64,000 bases of DNA. It comes from an uncultured Pelagibacteraceae bacterium (GTDB lineage Bacteria > Pseudomonadota > Alphaproteobacteria > Pelagibacterales > Pelagibacteraceae). The stretch spans positions 1 to 64,000 of the forward strand of contig CACBQD010000005.1 of the NCBI GenBank assembly GCA_902541285.1, in the 5' to 3' direction. Positions 34,478-43,253 of the stretch are shown in pieces. Position 1 is the first letter of the stretch; each line of letters opens with the position of its first letter. A program made the position numbers and the translations under genes. The notes under the pieces were generated by a model. The model ran no database searches and was not told the origin of the DNA. It saw only the letters and a list, made by a program, of their open reading frames with translations.

Positions 34478-35086
34478 TTAATAATTTTTTGAAATAATAT
34501 CTTGAATTGTATTACTTATAACTATTGTTCCAGCTTTGTTAGGATGTATGCCATCTTGTTGATTTAGATTTGGATCAAGAGCAACACCCTCTAGCAAAAA
34601 TGGAATTAAGGGTAAATTATATTTTTTTGACAATTTAGGATAAATAGCATCAAAATTTTTTTTATATTTAGTTCCATGAGTTGTTGGCGCAACCATCCCA
34701 GCTATTATAATTTTTATTTTTTTACTGTTAGCGATTTTAATTATTTCTTCTAAATTTCTCTCAGTTTCATCTGGTTGAATTCCTCTAAGCATATCATTTG
34801 CCCCAAGACCAAGGATGATTAGATCAATACCAGGTTCTGATAAACTCCATTCTGCTCTATTCAATCCACCAGAAGAAGTACTTCCTGACACACTTCCATT
34901 TATTACCTTAATATTTAAACCACTCCTAACGAGATTACTTTCTAAAACCAAAGATAAGTGTTGCTCTTTAGGTAGACCATAACCCGCCATTAAACTATCG
35001 CCGAATAATATAACCTTTTCTATTGCACTTGCATTTATGTGCACTAGAAAGAATAACAATATTTTTATAAATAAACTTTTATTCAT
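34478..35086 (-). CDS. tesA: GDSL-type arylesterase/thioesterase I (TesA)
   Basis: Periplasmic SGNH hydrolase that cleaves acyl thioesters and esters. Visible catalytic blocks are FGDSLMAGYGL (Ser), GLGANDML (Asn) and DGIHPN (Asp/His). The start at 35086 gives MNKSLFIKILLFFLVHINASA, a normal signal peptide; an upstream Met in the frame would lie inside ybbA. The start codon shares the palindrome CATG with the divergent ybbA start. The tesA/ybbA-ybbP divergent arrangement is the same as in E. coli. Confidence 0.9.
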   Translation of the reverse strand: MNKSLFIKILLFFLVHINASAIEKVILFGDSLMAGYGLPKEQHLSLVLESNLVRSGLNIKVINGSVSGSTSSGGLNRAEWSLSEPGIDLIILGLGANDMLRGIQPDETERNLEEIIKIANSKKIKIIIAGMVAPTTHGTKYKKNFDAIYPKLSKKYNLPLIPFLLEGVALDPNLNQQDGIHPNKAGTIVISNTIQDIISKNY

Positions 35087-35750
35087 GAACACACTTCTTA
35101 AATTAAAAAAAATAAATCTCAAATACCAAACTGGGAAAGACAATATCAATGTTTTAAAAAATATTGATTTAACTATAAAAAAAAAAGAGACTGTATCTGT
35201 GGTTGGAGAAAGTGGGTCAGGAAAAACAAGCTTGATTATGCTTATTGGTGGACTAGAACGTCCAACCTCAGGGAAAATTGTATTTCAAGACAGGGAAATA
35301 ACAAATCTTAATGAAGACGAAGTATCTAAAATTAGAAAGCAAAATATAGGAATTATATTTCAATCTTTCTATTTAATTCCAAATTATACAGCTGTTGAAA
35401 ATGTGGCTTTAACACTTGAACTTAATGAATTTAAAAATCCAGAGAAAGAAGCAAAAAGTTTATTAGATCGATTTGGTCTAAAACATAGATTCAATAATCT
35501 TCCAAGTCAATTATCTGGCGGAGAGCAACAACGTGTGGCGATTGCAAGAGCTATTGCAATGAAACCAGATTTGATTTTAGCTGATGAACCAACTGGTAAT
35601 CTAGATACCGAAAACTCAATAATGATCTCTGAAATTTTATTTAAATACGTCAAAGAAGAAGGGTCTTCTTTAATAATGGTCACACATGATCCAAAATTAG
35701 CAGACAAAGCAAAACGAAAAATTAAAATCAAAGATGGAAAAATTAAATAA
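35085..35750 (+). CDS. ybbA: ABC transporter ATPase, YbbA/LolD-like
   Basis: ATPase of a MacB/LolD-type ABC system. Walker A is GESGSGKTS, the signature LSGGEQQRVAIARAIA, Walker B LILADEPTGNLD and the H-loop VTHDP. The ATG at 35085 is chosen (221 residues); the longer frame runs inside tesA. It overlaps the permease gene ybbP by 17 nt. The role of YbbA-YbbP is not settled; linkage to tesA suggests lipid or lipoprotein handling. Confidence 0.9.
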   Translation: MNTLLKLKKINLKYQTGKDNINVLKNIDLTIKKKETVSVVGESGSGKTSLIMLIGGLERPTSGKIVFQDREITNLNEDEVSKIRKQNIGIIFQSFYLIPNYTAVENVALTLELNEFKNPEKEAKSLLDRFGLKHRFNNLPSQLSGGEQQRVAIARAIAMKPDLILADEPTGNLDTENSIMISEILFKYVKEEGSSLIMVTHDPKLADKAKRKIKIKDGKIK

Positions 35751-38271
35751 TTCTTCTGAGTTAAGTTTAATATTCAAGTATGCTTTAAAGGATTTAAGCA
35801 GAAATTATAAAAAAATTTCAAGCATTATTGTAACGCTGTTTATCAGTCTTTTTATTTTAAGCGCCATCTTTACAATCGAAGATAGTTTAAAAAAAGAGCT
35901 TAATGATAATGCAAAAGTTCTTTTGGGTGGAGATCTCGAAATCGATTATAACCGTAATCAGGGGGATCTTAATTTAGTCAATAAAGTAAAGGAATTTTCC
36001 ACTGTCTCACAAATGATAGAGTTCAGTACAATGCTTTCTACGACAGGCAGAGAAAAAAATAAATCATTATTTACAAGGATTAAAACAGTTGATGAAAAAT
36101 ATCCACTTTACGGTGAAGTTGTTTATGAGCCAGAAGATGCTTATGAAAGAATGCAAAAGGAACCAAAGACAATTTTGATTAATGAAAGTTTATCAAAAAC
36201 TTTAAAGATAAAAATAAATGACAAAGTTAAGGTACAAGATCAAAGTTTCATAGTTGTTGGAATTATAAAATCTGTACCTGATGTCAGTGGGTTTGTAGCT
36301 TTTGGAGATTGGGCATTAGCAGGAAAACAAACTTTGGAGATACTAAAACTAAATGGAATAGGTAGCTTTTTGAATTATGAATATAAAGTAAAATTTAATC
36401 CAAGTGATGATCCAGAAAAAATAGAAAGTAAGATCAAAGATATTTTTAAAGATGACCAAAAAGTAAAACTTAGATTTCCAGAAAATTCAGCAAGTGGCTT
36501 AAAAAGGATAATTAATAATTTTTCCCAATTTCTCTCTTTAGTTTCAATTAGTGCAATGTTAATTGCTGGAATAGGTATCGCTAATACATTGTTGTCATTT
36601 ATAAACCAGAACAATATGTCTATAGCTGTAAGAAAAGCTGTAGGATTTTATTCAGGGAATATAAAAACACTTTATTATCTTCAATTATTTATATTATTAT
36701 TTATTATTACTGTAATTTCTTATGGCTCAAGTTTTTTAATTATACCAATTGCAGACAAATATTTATCTGATGGGTTGGGATTAAATGTTTATCCAAAATT
36801 CTCTTTAATTAATTTTATAAAAATATTTATTGTAGGTTTGTTAGTTCTTACAATTTTTTCAATACCAACAATAAGTTCAATTGATCAAGTTAAAGCATCA
36901 AACCTATTTAGAAATGTATTCCAAAATCTACAATTTTATTACTCAAAAAAGTCAGTTATTTTAAGTTTTATCTTATTATCATTTTTAGTTTTATTGTTTA
37001 CGCTGGGATCTGAAAGACCTTCTTATAGCTTGGGTTATTTTCTGGCTTTTTTTATATGTCTAATTGTATTTTTTTTACTTTCAAAGATTATAATTTATTT
37101 ACTAAAAAAGTTTAATTTTATTTCAAATATCTCTTTAAAAGTATCGATTAAAAATATAACTCAAACAAAAAGTATCACTCCTATCACAATCATGTCTTTA
37201 GGCTTAGGTGTAACTTTATTATTAACTTTAGCTTTGGTTGGAACAAATTTTAAAAGAGAAATTGCAAGATCTATTCCAGATATCGCACCTGATTATTTTT
37301 TTGTTGGAATTCAAAAGGGTGAAAAGAAAAAATTTGAACAAGGTGTTTACAAAATGAACCCTGATGCGAACATTGAAATAGTACCTATGGTTTCTTCTGG
37401 AATAGTAAAAATTAATGGCGTGAATCCAAATAGCTATATTAAACCAGATAATGATAGTTATTGGGTAATTGGAAGTGAAAGAAGATCTTCTTGGGTTGAA
37501 AATATTCCTAAAGATAACCCAATTTTAAAAGGAGAATGGTGGGATTTATCCAAACCTAACCAACTTCAGATATCACTTGATGCAAAAGTGGCTAAAGATT
37601 TTAATATTGAGTTGGGAGATATTTTTACTTTAAACATTTATGGTCGAGAAATTGATGGAGAAATAGTTAATTTTAGAGAAGTTGATTATCGTGATCTAAG
37701 TATTAATTTTGCCATGTTATTTAATCCACAATTTGCAAAAAAAATTCCTCATGAATATTTAGCAACTGCTAAATTTAAAAATCCAGATAATTTTGATGAA
37801 ACCAAAATGTTAGAAGTATTACCGAGTTTGTCTATGATAAAAATTGCTGATTACTTAAATAAAGTAACATCAGTTTTAAATAAAGTCTTCATAGCTGTAA
37901 CCCTAATTTCTGGTGTAACAATTGTCATTGGATTGATTGTTATCTCAAGTGCTATAATGGTCCAAGGAAAAGTAAAAGAGTACCAAAATCTTGTATTTAA
38001 AATTTTAGGTTTTTCAAAAAAAGAAATTATATTTTCATCTTTGATAGAATTTATAATTATTTTTATGTCGGTAATATTAATTGCAATTTTTTTTGCAGTA
38101 ATTGGATCAAAGTTTATTATGGAGAATATTTTTGAATTAGTTTGGCAATTTGATTTTAAAGTTTTAATTTACCTTGGCACCTCTATAGGAATTGTAACCT
38201 TGATTTTAATTATGTTAACTAATCTTAAATACTTAAGTCCTAAAGTTTATCCATTAATTAGAAATCAATAG
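35734..38271 (+). CDS. ybbP: FtsX-like ABC transporter permease, YbbP family
   Basis: Large permease (845 residues) with two FtsX-type units. A first membrane helix (about 25-45) is followed by a large periplasmic domain; three helices lie around 265-370, a central pair and second domain around 405-700, and three C-terminal helices. The conserved FtsX block SISAMLIAGIGIANTLLSFI and its C-terminal counterpart VTLISGVTIVIGLIVISSAI are visible. It forms a transporter with YbbA. Its convergent neighbour folD begins 6 nt after its stop. Confidence 0.9.
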   Translation: MEKLNNSSELSLIFKYALKDLSRNYKKISSIIVTLFISLFILSAIFTIEDSLKKELNDNAKVLLGGDLEIDYNRNQGDLNLVNKVKEFSTVSQMIEFSTMLSTTGREKNKSLFTRIKTVDEKYPLYGEVVYEPEDAYERMQKEPKTILINESLSKTLKIKINDKVKVQDQSFIVVGIIKSVPDVSGFVAFGDWALAGKQTLEILKLNGIGSFLNYEYKVKFNPSDDPEKIESKIKDIFKDDQKVKLRFPENSASGLKRIINNFSQFLSLVSISAMLIAGIGIANTLLSFINQNNMSIAVRKAVGFYSGNIKTLYYLQLFILLFIITVISYGSSFLIIPIADKYLSDGLGLNVYPKFSLINFIKIFIVGLLVLTIFSIPTISSIDQVKASNLFRNVFQNLQFYYSKKSVILSFILLSFLVLLFTLGSERPSYSLGYFLAFFICLIVFFLLSKIIIYLLKKFNFISNISLKVSIKNITQTKSITPITIMSLGLGVTLLLTLALVGTNFKREIARSIPDIAPDYFFVGIQKGEKKKFEQGVYKMNPDANIEIVPMVSSGIVKINGVNPNSYIKPDNDSYWVIGSERRSSWVENIPKDNPILKGEWWDLSKPNQLQISLDAKVAKDFNIELGDIFTLNIYGREIDGEIVNFREVDYRDLSINFAMLFNPQFAKKIPHEYLATAKFKNPDNFDETKMLEVLPSLSMIKIADYLNKVTSVLNKVFIAVTLISGVTIVIGLIVISSAIMVQGKVKEYQNLVFKILGFSKKEIIFSSLIEFIIIFMSVILIAIFFAVIGSKFIMENIFELVWQFDFKVLIYLGTSIGIVTLILIMLTNLKYLSPKVYPLIRNQ

Positions 38272-38277
38272 TAAATT

Positions 38278-39123
38278 TTATTTATTCGCTCTTTTAAAAC
38301 ATTCGATTGTATTTTTAAGTAAACATGCAATAGTCATAGGTCCAACTCCACCTGGAACTGGAGTTAAAGCTTTTGCAACTTTTGATACTTCGTCAAATGC
38401 AACATCGCCAACTAAGCCATTTTCAGTTTTATTAATACCAACGTCAATCACAATTGCATCTTTTTTAACCCAATCACCTTTTACAAGCTCAGGGATCCCA
38501 ACAGCAGCAACTATAATATCTCCTTTTAAACATTCACCCTTTAGATCATTTGTTTTTGAGTGAGTAATTGTAACTGTGCAATTTTCTTTCAACAACAACT
38601 GTGTCATTGGCTTTCCATTTAAATTTGATCTTCCAACAATTACGGCTTTTTTTCCATTAAGGTTTGGTTCAATTTTTTTTATTAATAAATAACAACCTAA
38701 AGGAGTGCATGGAATAGAACTTTCATAACCTGACGACAGATTACCAACATTCATGGGATGAAATCCATCTACATCTTTCTCTGGCTTAATTGCCTCTATA
38801 ACTTTTTGTTTATCAATATGCTTTGGAAGTGGTAGCTGAACTAAAATTCCTGAAATAGAATCATCATTGTTAAGTTCATCAATTTTTTTTAAAACTTCAC
38901 TTTCCTCAACACTGTCAGGGTATCTAATCACATCTGATTTAAGACCTACTTCATTGGCAGATTTCTCTTTATTTCTAACATAAATTTGACTAGGTGCTAA
39001 ATCACCAATCAATATGACTGTTAAACCTGGAACTTTATTATGCTTATCTTTTAAAGATAAGACTTCCTTCTTGAGCTCTTCTCTTAAATCAGCAGCAGCT
39101 TTTTTTCCATCAATTAAAATCAT
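38278..39123 (-). CDS. folD: Bifunctional methylenetetrahydrofolate dehydrogenase/cyclohydrolase
   Basis: Interconverts 5,10-methylene-, methenyl- and 10-formyl-tetrahydrofolate. The family markers are YVRNKEKSANEVG (catalytic Tyr/Lys region), GILVQLPLPKHID, VDGFHPMNVG, the NADP-binding VGRSNLNGKP and the C-terminal PVPGGVGPMT. Length 281 is typical. The gene follows yggT by 3 nt in a compact minus-strand run hemC-hemD-mscS-yggT-folD. Confidence 0.97.
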   Translation of the reverse strand: MILIDGKKAAADLREELKKEVLSLKDKHNKVPGLTVILIGDLAPSQIYVRNKEKSANEVGLKSDVIRYPDSVEESEVLKKIDELNNDDSISGILVQLPLPKHIDKQKVIEAIKPEKDVDGFHPMNVGNLSSGYESSIPCTPLGCYLLIKKIEPNLNGKKAVIVGRSNLNGKPMTQLLLKENCTVTITHSKTNDLKGECLKGDIIVAAVGIPELVKGDWVKKDAIVIDVGINKTENGLVGDVAFDEVSKVAKALTPVPGGVGPMTIACLLKNTIECFKRANK

Positions 39124-39126
39124 TTA

Positions 39127-39417
39127 TTAAAATATTAGCGGTGCAATGTAGAGCTTCATACACATTTCTATGAACCATATCAACAAAAGAAGTACAATAG
39201 GTGAAATATCAAAAGCACCAAGGTTAGGTAAAAATCTTCTAATCCTCATTAAAATCGGTTCTGTCATTTTATAAGTAAAATCTAATATTAAATATACAAA
39301 CCGATTGCTTGTATTTAGTATATTAAAAGCGACCAACCAACTTATAATGACATTAGCAATGACAACATATGAATAAAGTTTTAAAATTTGAAGTGCTAAA
39401 TAAAATATAGCAATCAT
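39127..39417 (-). CDS. YggT family membrane protein
   Basis: A 96-residue protein with two membrane segments and the YggT blocks VIISWLVAFNILNTSNRFVY and TEPILMRIRRFLPNLGAFDI. YggT proteins are linked to osmotic tolerance or cell-division membrane organisation, with no firm biochemical role. It starts inside the mscS stop codon (ATGA). Confidence 0.9.
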   Translation of the reverse strand: MIAIFYLALQILKLYSYVVIANVIISWLVAFNILNTSNRFVYLILDFTYKMTEPILMRIRRFLPNLGAFDISPIVLLLLIWFIEMCMKLYIAPLIF

Positions 39418-40499
39418 TTTTTTTCAACATAGATGGACTGACTTGGGAATGCAAAGGCAGCCTCCTTACCTTCAACAATTTTTTTTATTTCAAGTGCCAA
39501 ATTTTCTTTTACTTGTAAATAATTAGTCCAACTATTTGTTTTTGTAAAACATCTAACATACATATCAATCGAGCTATCTGAAAACTTATCTATTCTTACA
39601 GCGACTCCTACAGATTGGTCATAATCATCACCTTTAATTATGTGATCTTCAATTTCATCTCTTATTGTTTTCAATTGATCAATTGTAGTGTCATATTGAA
39701 GAGTTATTATCCAACTAATAGCCCAGTTAGTCTTTCTGGTATTATTGATTACTGCATTTTCTGCAAATTGAAAATTGGGAATAATTGCTAATGACTTATC
39801 AAATTTTCTTATAACAGTTGATCTAAATCCAATATTCTCAACAACCCCTTCGATAACTCCCTCAACTTTAATCCAATCACCAATTCTAAATCTTTTTTCG
39901 ACTAATACTAAAATTCCAGATATTAAATTTTTAAATAAATCCTGAGCGCCTAATGCTACTGCTACTCCGAATAAACCTAATCCTGCAATTATTGGTCCAA
40001 TTTTAATACCCCATAACTCAAGAACGGCAGCTGCACCTAAAATAAAAATTAAAATTTTAAGAGACTTTATAATCCAGCCTATTAATTCTTTTGTCAGAAC
40101 TTTATCTAATCCACTTAAAATATATGATATAGGCTCAATTATCTGATGCATTATCCAAAATATTAAAATTGTTATTAAAGTTCTATTAACGTTATCTATG
40201 AAACCCCTAGTCTCATTATCAAATGACATATAGTAACTGGCAAAAAATACCCCGAGCACAATTGGAAGAAACCTAGCAGGACCTTCCATAGATTTTACAA
40301 ACGTATCATCTAATTTGTTGGTTGTTCTTTTTGAAATTAATTCTAATTTTTTTATTACAAGTTTGCTAATTAGACCTCTAAATATTAAAAATAATACAAA
40401 TATTCCAAGACCCACTATTATCTGAAAGAAATCTACACCAAGAATTCCCTGCTTCCATACAGATAAAAATAACTCATTTAGTTTATTTAAAACTTCCAT
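39414..40499 (-). CDS. Small-conductance mechanosensitive channel (MscS family)
   Basis: Mechanosensitive channel of the MscS family. Several N-terminal membrane helices lead to the pore helix region AGLGLFGVAVALGAQDLFKNLISG (around 175-200), followed by the beta domain block FRIGDWIKVEGVIEGVVENIGFRST. The ATG at 40499 (361 residues) is chosen over a TTG six bases upstream, and places the start 2 nt after the hemD stop. It likely protects cells from hypo-osmotic shock. Confidence 0.92.
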   Translation of the reverse strand: MEVLNKLNELFLSVWKQGILGVDFFQIIVGLGIFVLFLIFRGLISKLVIKKLELISKRTTNKLDDTFVKSMEGPARFLPIVLGVFFASYYMSFDNETRGFIDNVNRTLITILIFWIMHQIIEPISYILSGLDKVLTKELIGWIIKSLKILIFILGAAAVLELWGIKIGPIIAGLGLFGVAVALGAQDLFKNLISGILVLVEKRFRIGDWIKVEGVIEGVVENIGFRSTVIRKFDKSLAIIPNFQFAENAVINNTRKTNWAISWIITLQYDTTIDQLKTIRDEIEDHIIKGDDYDQSVGVAVRIDKFSDSSIDMYVRCFTKTNSWTNYLQVKENLALEIKKIVEGKEAAFAFPSQSIYVEKK

Positions 40500-40501
40500 T
40501 T

Positions 40502-41200
40502 TCAAATTTTATATAGCAAAAACTCTTCTTCACCAGGGTTAAAAAGAAAAATTTTTTTCCATTTTATGTCATTCAATGCCGATGATGCTTTTTCGCCCAT
40601 GCACATTAGGTTAGTTTCCATCCAAATATTATCTAAATTATATTTTTTTATAATATTAAGAAAAGCTCTTGCGCTATTTTCTGAATATATGAAAACAATT
40701 TCTGGCACAGAAGATTTGATATCTCTTAAAAAATCGTCACTTAAATTTTCATTGGGTATTGCAGTATAATTTATAATTCTTTTGATGACATAGTTTTCTG
40801 AAATTAAGTCTTGATCAAGATTATAAGAAACAATTTCCCCGCTTATGTAGACCATCGGTCCAATCTTTGGATCAAAGTTTTGTAAAATTAATTCTTTAAG
40901 ATTATTTACGTTACCTTCGGCACAGAAAATATTTTGAAAACCTAATTCTTTTGCCTTTCTTTCTGTTGCAAGACCAACACAAAAACAAATTATTTTTTTA
41001 TCTATTTTTGAAATATTTAGATTTTTTAAAGAATTAGCGCTCGTGAAAATGACGCCTTTGAATTGGCTAAAATCTATTTCTTGTGTTTTTATTTTTTTTA
41101 TTTGCAATAAAGGTAAATGAGAAACTTTATGTTTCATCGAAGTAAATTTTAAAATTAATTCTTTGCTATCATCTAATGGTCTGGTTAATAAAATATGCAT
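40502..41200 (-). CDS. hemD: Uroporphyrinogen-III synthase
   Basis: Cyclises hydroxymethylbilane to uroporphyrinogen III in haem synthesis. This family is poorly conserved. The evidence is the N-terminal ILLTRPLDDSKEL, GVIFTSANSLKNL, FCVGLATERKAKELG and VFIYSENSARAFL blocks, the length (232), and the position 1 nt after hemC. In alphaproteobacteria hemC-hemD divergent from tsaD is a common order. Confidence 0.92.
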   Translation of the reverse strand: MHILLTRPLDDSKELILKFTSMKHKVSHLPLLQIKKIKTQEIDFSQFKGVIFTSANSLKNLNISKIDKKIICFCVGLATERKAKELGFQNIFCAEGNVNNLKELILQNFDPKIGPMVYISGEIVSYNLDQDLISENYVIKRIINYTAIPNENLSDDFLRDIKSSVPEIVFIYSENSARAFLNIIKKYNLDNIWMETNLMCMGEKASSALNDIKWKKIFLFNPGEEEFLLYKI

Positions 41201-41201
41201 A

Positions 41202-42113
41202 TTAATTTTTATAAGAACCTTTTGATTTTAATTTAAGCTCCTCGCCCACCATTCTACTAGTTGACTCAATATTATCTTTTTGAAGACTTTTTTTTATAAA
41301 ATATCTATTTTTTCCATCAACAGAAAACAATTCAGTTAACAGATCTAATTTATTACCATTTGATTTTGCAAATACACCAACTGCAGTGTCACAATCTCCT
41401 TCAAGAACTTTTAAAACCTCTCTTTCTGCTTTTGCGACAATTCTTGTTTCTTGATCATTAATATTTTCAAGTAATTTTTTTATTTCATTATCATCTTCTC
41501 TGCATTGAATTGCTATAATTCCTTGGCCTGCACAAGGTATAAGTTGATCAACACTGAATTCCTGTGAAATTTTATGTTGTAAATTTAAAGCATCTACTCC
41601 TGCTTTTGAGAGAATTATTGCATCATATTCGCCTTTCTCTAACTTTTGAACTCTAGTATCAACATTTCCTCTGATAAGTTTATATTTTAAGTTGGGCCTT
41701 TTTTTCTTAAGTTGATATTCTCGTCTATATGATGATGTACCAATAATTGAGTTTGGCTCTAAATCTTCAAATTTTATATTATTTTTACTTATTAAAATTT
41801 CATTAGGAGAATTTCTCTTTAAAAAATTATTAGTTAAAAGATTTTTAGTTTCTTCAGTAGGCATATCTTTGAAAGCATGTACTGCTATATCTATATTTTT
41901 ATTTAATAAATCTTTTTCAATTTGTTTTGAAAATAATCCTTTGCCTCCTATTTCAGATAATCTCTCATCTTGCTTTTGATCTCCTGTTGTTACTATTTTT
42001 TTTAATTCAATCTCTTTAAAATAATATTTTTTTAGTTCTTTTTTTACATTTTCTGCGTAAATCATCGCTAACTTACTTCCACGTGTCCCAATTACAAGAT
42101 TAGCTCTTTTCAT
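41202..42113 (-). CDS. hemC: Hydroxymethylbilane synthase (porphobilinogen deaminase)
   Basis: Condenses four porphobilinogens into hydroxymethylbilane. Markers are VIGTRGSKLAMIYAENVK, FSKQIEKDLL, DIAVHAFKDMPT and IGTSSYRREYQL; the dipyrromethane cofactor Cys is in LEGDCDTAVGVFA (about residue 243). Length 303 is typical. It diverges from tsaD across 58 nt. Confidence 0.97.
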   Translation of the reverse strand: MKRANLVIGTRGSKLAMIYAENVKKELKKYYFKEIELKKIVTTGDQKQDERLSEIGGKGLFSKQIEKDLLNKNIDIAVHAFKDMPTEETKNLLTNNFLKRNSPNEILISKNNIKFEDLEPNSIIGTSSYRREYQLKKKRPNLKYKLIRGNVDTRVQKLEKGEYDAIILSKAGVDALNLQHKISQEFSVDQLIPCAGQGIIAIQCREDDNEIKKLLENINDQETRIVAKAEREVLKVLEGDCDTAVGVFAKSNGNKLDLLTELFSVDGKNRYFIKKSLQKDNIESTSRMVGEELKLKSKGSYKN

Positions 42114-42171
42114 AAAAGTTATTTTTATTACATTCTTATAGATTAATTGTATTAATTATAAAAAATAATTT

Positions 42172-43245
42172 ATGACTGAAAAACCAATAATATTAGGTAT
42201 TGAGACCAGTTGTGATGAAACTGCAGTTTCATTGATCCAGGATACTGAAAATGATGTTCCAAAGATATTATCAAATGTTATTTCTAGTCAATTTGATGTT
42301 CATAAAGAATTTGGAGGTGTTGTACCAGAGCTTGCAGCAAGATCTCACGTAGAAAAAATTAATTTAATTGCAGACAAAGCAATAAAGGAAAGTGGAGTTA
42401 GTTTAGATAAAATCTCTGCAGTTGCTGCAACTGTTGGGCCTGGACTTATAATCTGTTTAAGTGTTGGGTTAAATTTTGCTAAAGCTTTGTCATCATCTTT
42501 AAAAATTCCTTTTATAGGAATAAATCATTTGGAAGGTCATGCATTAAGTCCAAAACTTCAACAGCATATAGACTATCCTTATTTACTTCTTTTAATTTCT
42601 GGTGGACACAGTCAATATTTGGTTGTTAATGGACTGGGTAATTATAACAGAATAGGAACAACAATTGATGATGCCCTAGGTGAAGCATTTGATAAAACTG
42701 CAAAGTTTTTAGGAATAGAATTTCCTGGTGGTCCCAAAATAGAAATTTTTGCAAAAAAAGGTGATTCAAAAAGGTTTAAGCTACCAAAACCAATTTTTAA
42801 TAAAGGAGGTTGTAATTTATCATTTGCTGGACTGAAGACTGCTATTTTAAAAATAACAAATGAGATTAAGACTGATCAAGACAGATTTGATTTAGCTGCA
42901 TCATTTCAAAAAACCATAGAAGAAATATTGTATTTAAAAACAAAAATAGCTTTTTATGAATTTCAAAAAATTTCTGGAGAAATAAGAAAAAAATTTGTTG
43001 TAGCTGGTGGAGTTGCGGCAAATAAAGGAATAAGAGATAAATTAAGCCAAGTAAGTAGAGAAAATAATTTTGAAGTAATCTATCCTGATGTTAAGCTTTG
43101 TGGAGATAATGCAGCAATGATAGCAATGGTTGGATTAGAAAAATTTAAAATTAATCAATTTGATAAGTTAGATTTACAGGCAGCCCCCAGACTTCCTCTT
43201 GATATAAATGCAAAGTTTTTGAAAGGCGCTGGAGTAAAATTATAA
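42172..43245 (+). CDS. tsaD: tRNA N6-adenosine threonylcarbamoyltransferase TsaD
   Basis: Catalytic subunit for t6A37 formation in ANN-decoding tRNAs. The ASKHA-type motif GIETSCDETAVS opens the protein. The metal-binding HxxxH is in NHLEGHALSP, and LLISGGHSQYLVV, DDALGEAFDKTAKFLG and GGVAANKGIRDKL follow. Length 357 is normal. Monocistronic between divergent hemC and a convergent gene 8 nt away. Confidence 0.97.
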   Translation: MTEKPIILGIETSCDETAVSLIQDTENDVPKILSNVISSQFDVHKEFGGVVPELAARSHVEKINLIADKAIKESGVSLDKISAVAATVGPGLIICLSVGLNFAKALSSSLKIPFIGINHLEGHALSPKLQQHIDYPYLLLLISGGHSQYLVVNGLGNYNRIGTTIDDALGEAFDKTAKFLGIEFPGGPKIEIFAKKGDSKRFKLPKPIFNKGGCNLSFAGLKTAILKITNEIKTDQDRFDLAASFQKTIEEILYLKTKIAFYEFQKISGEIRKKFVVAGGVAANKGIRDKLSQVSRENNFEVIYPDVKLCGDNAAMIAMVGLEKFKINQFDKLDLQAAPRLPLDINAKFLKGAGVKL

Positions 43246-43253
43246 AATAAAAA

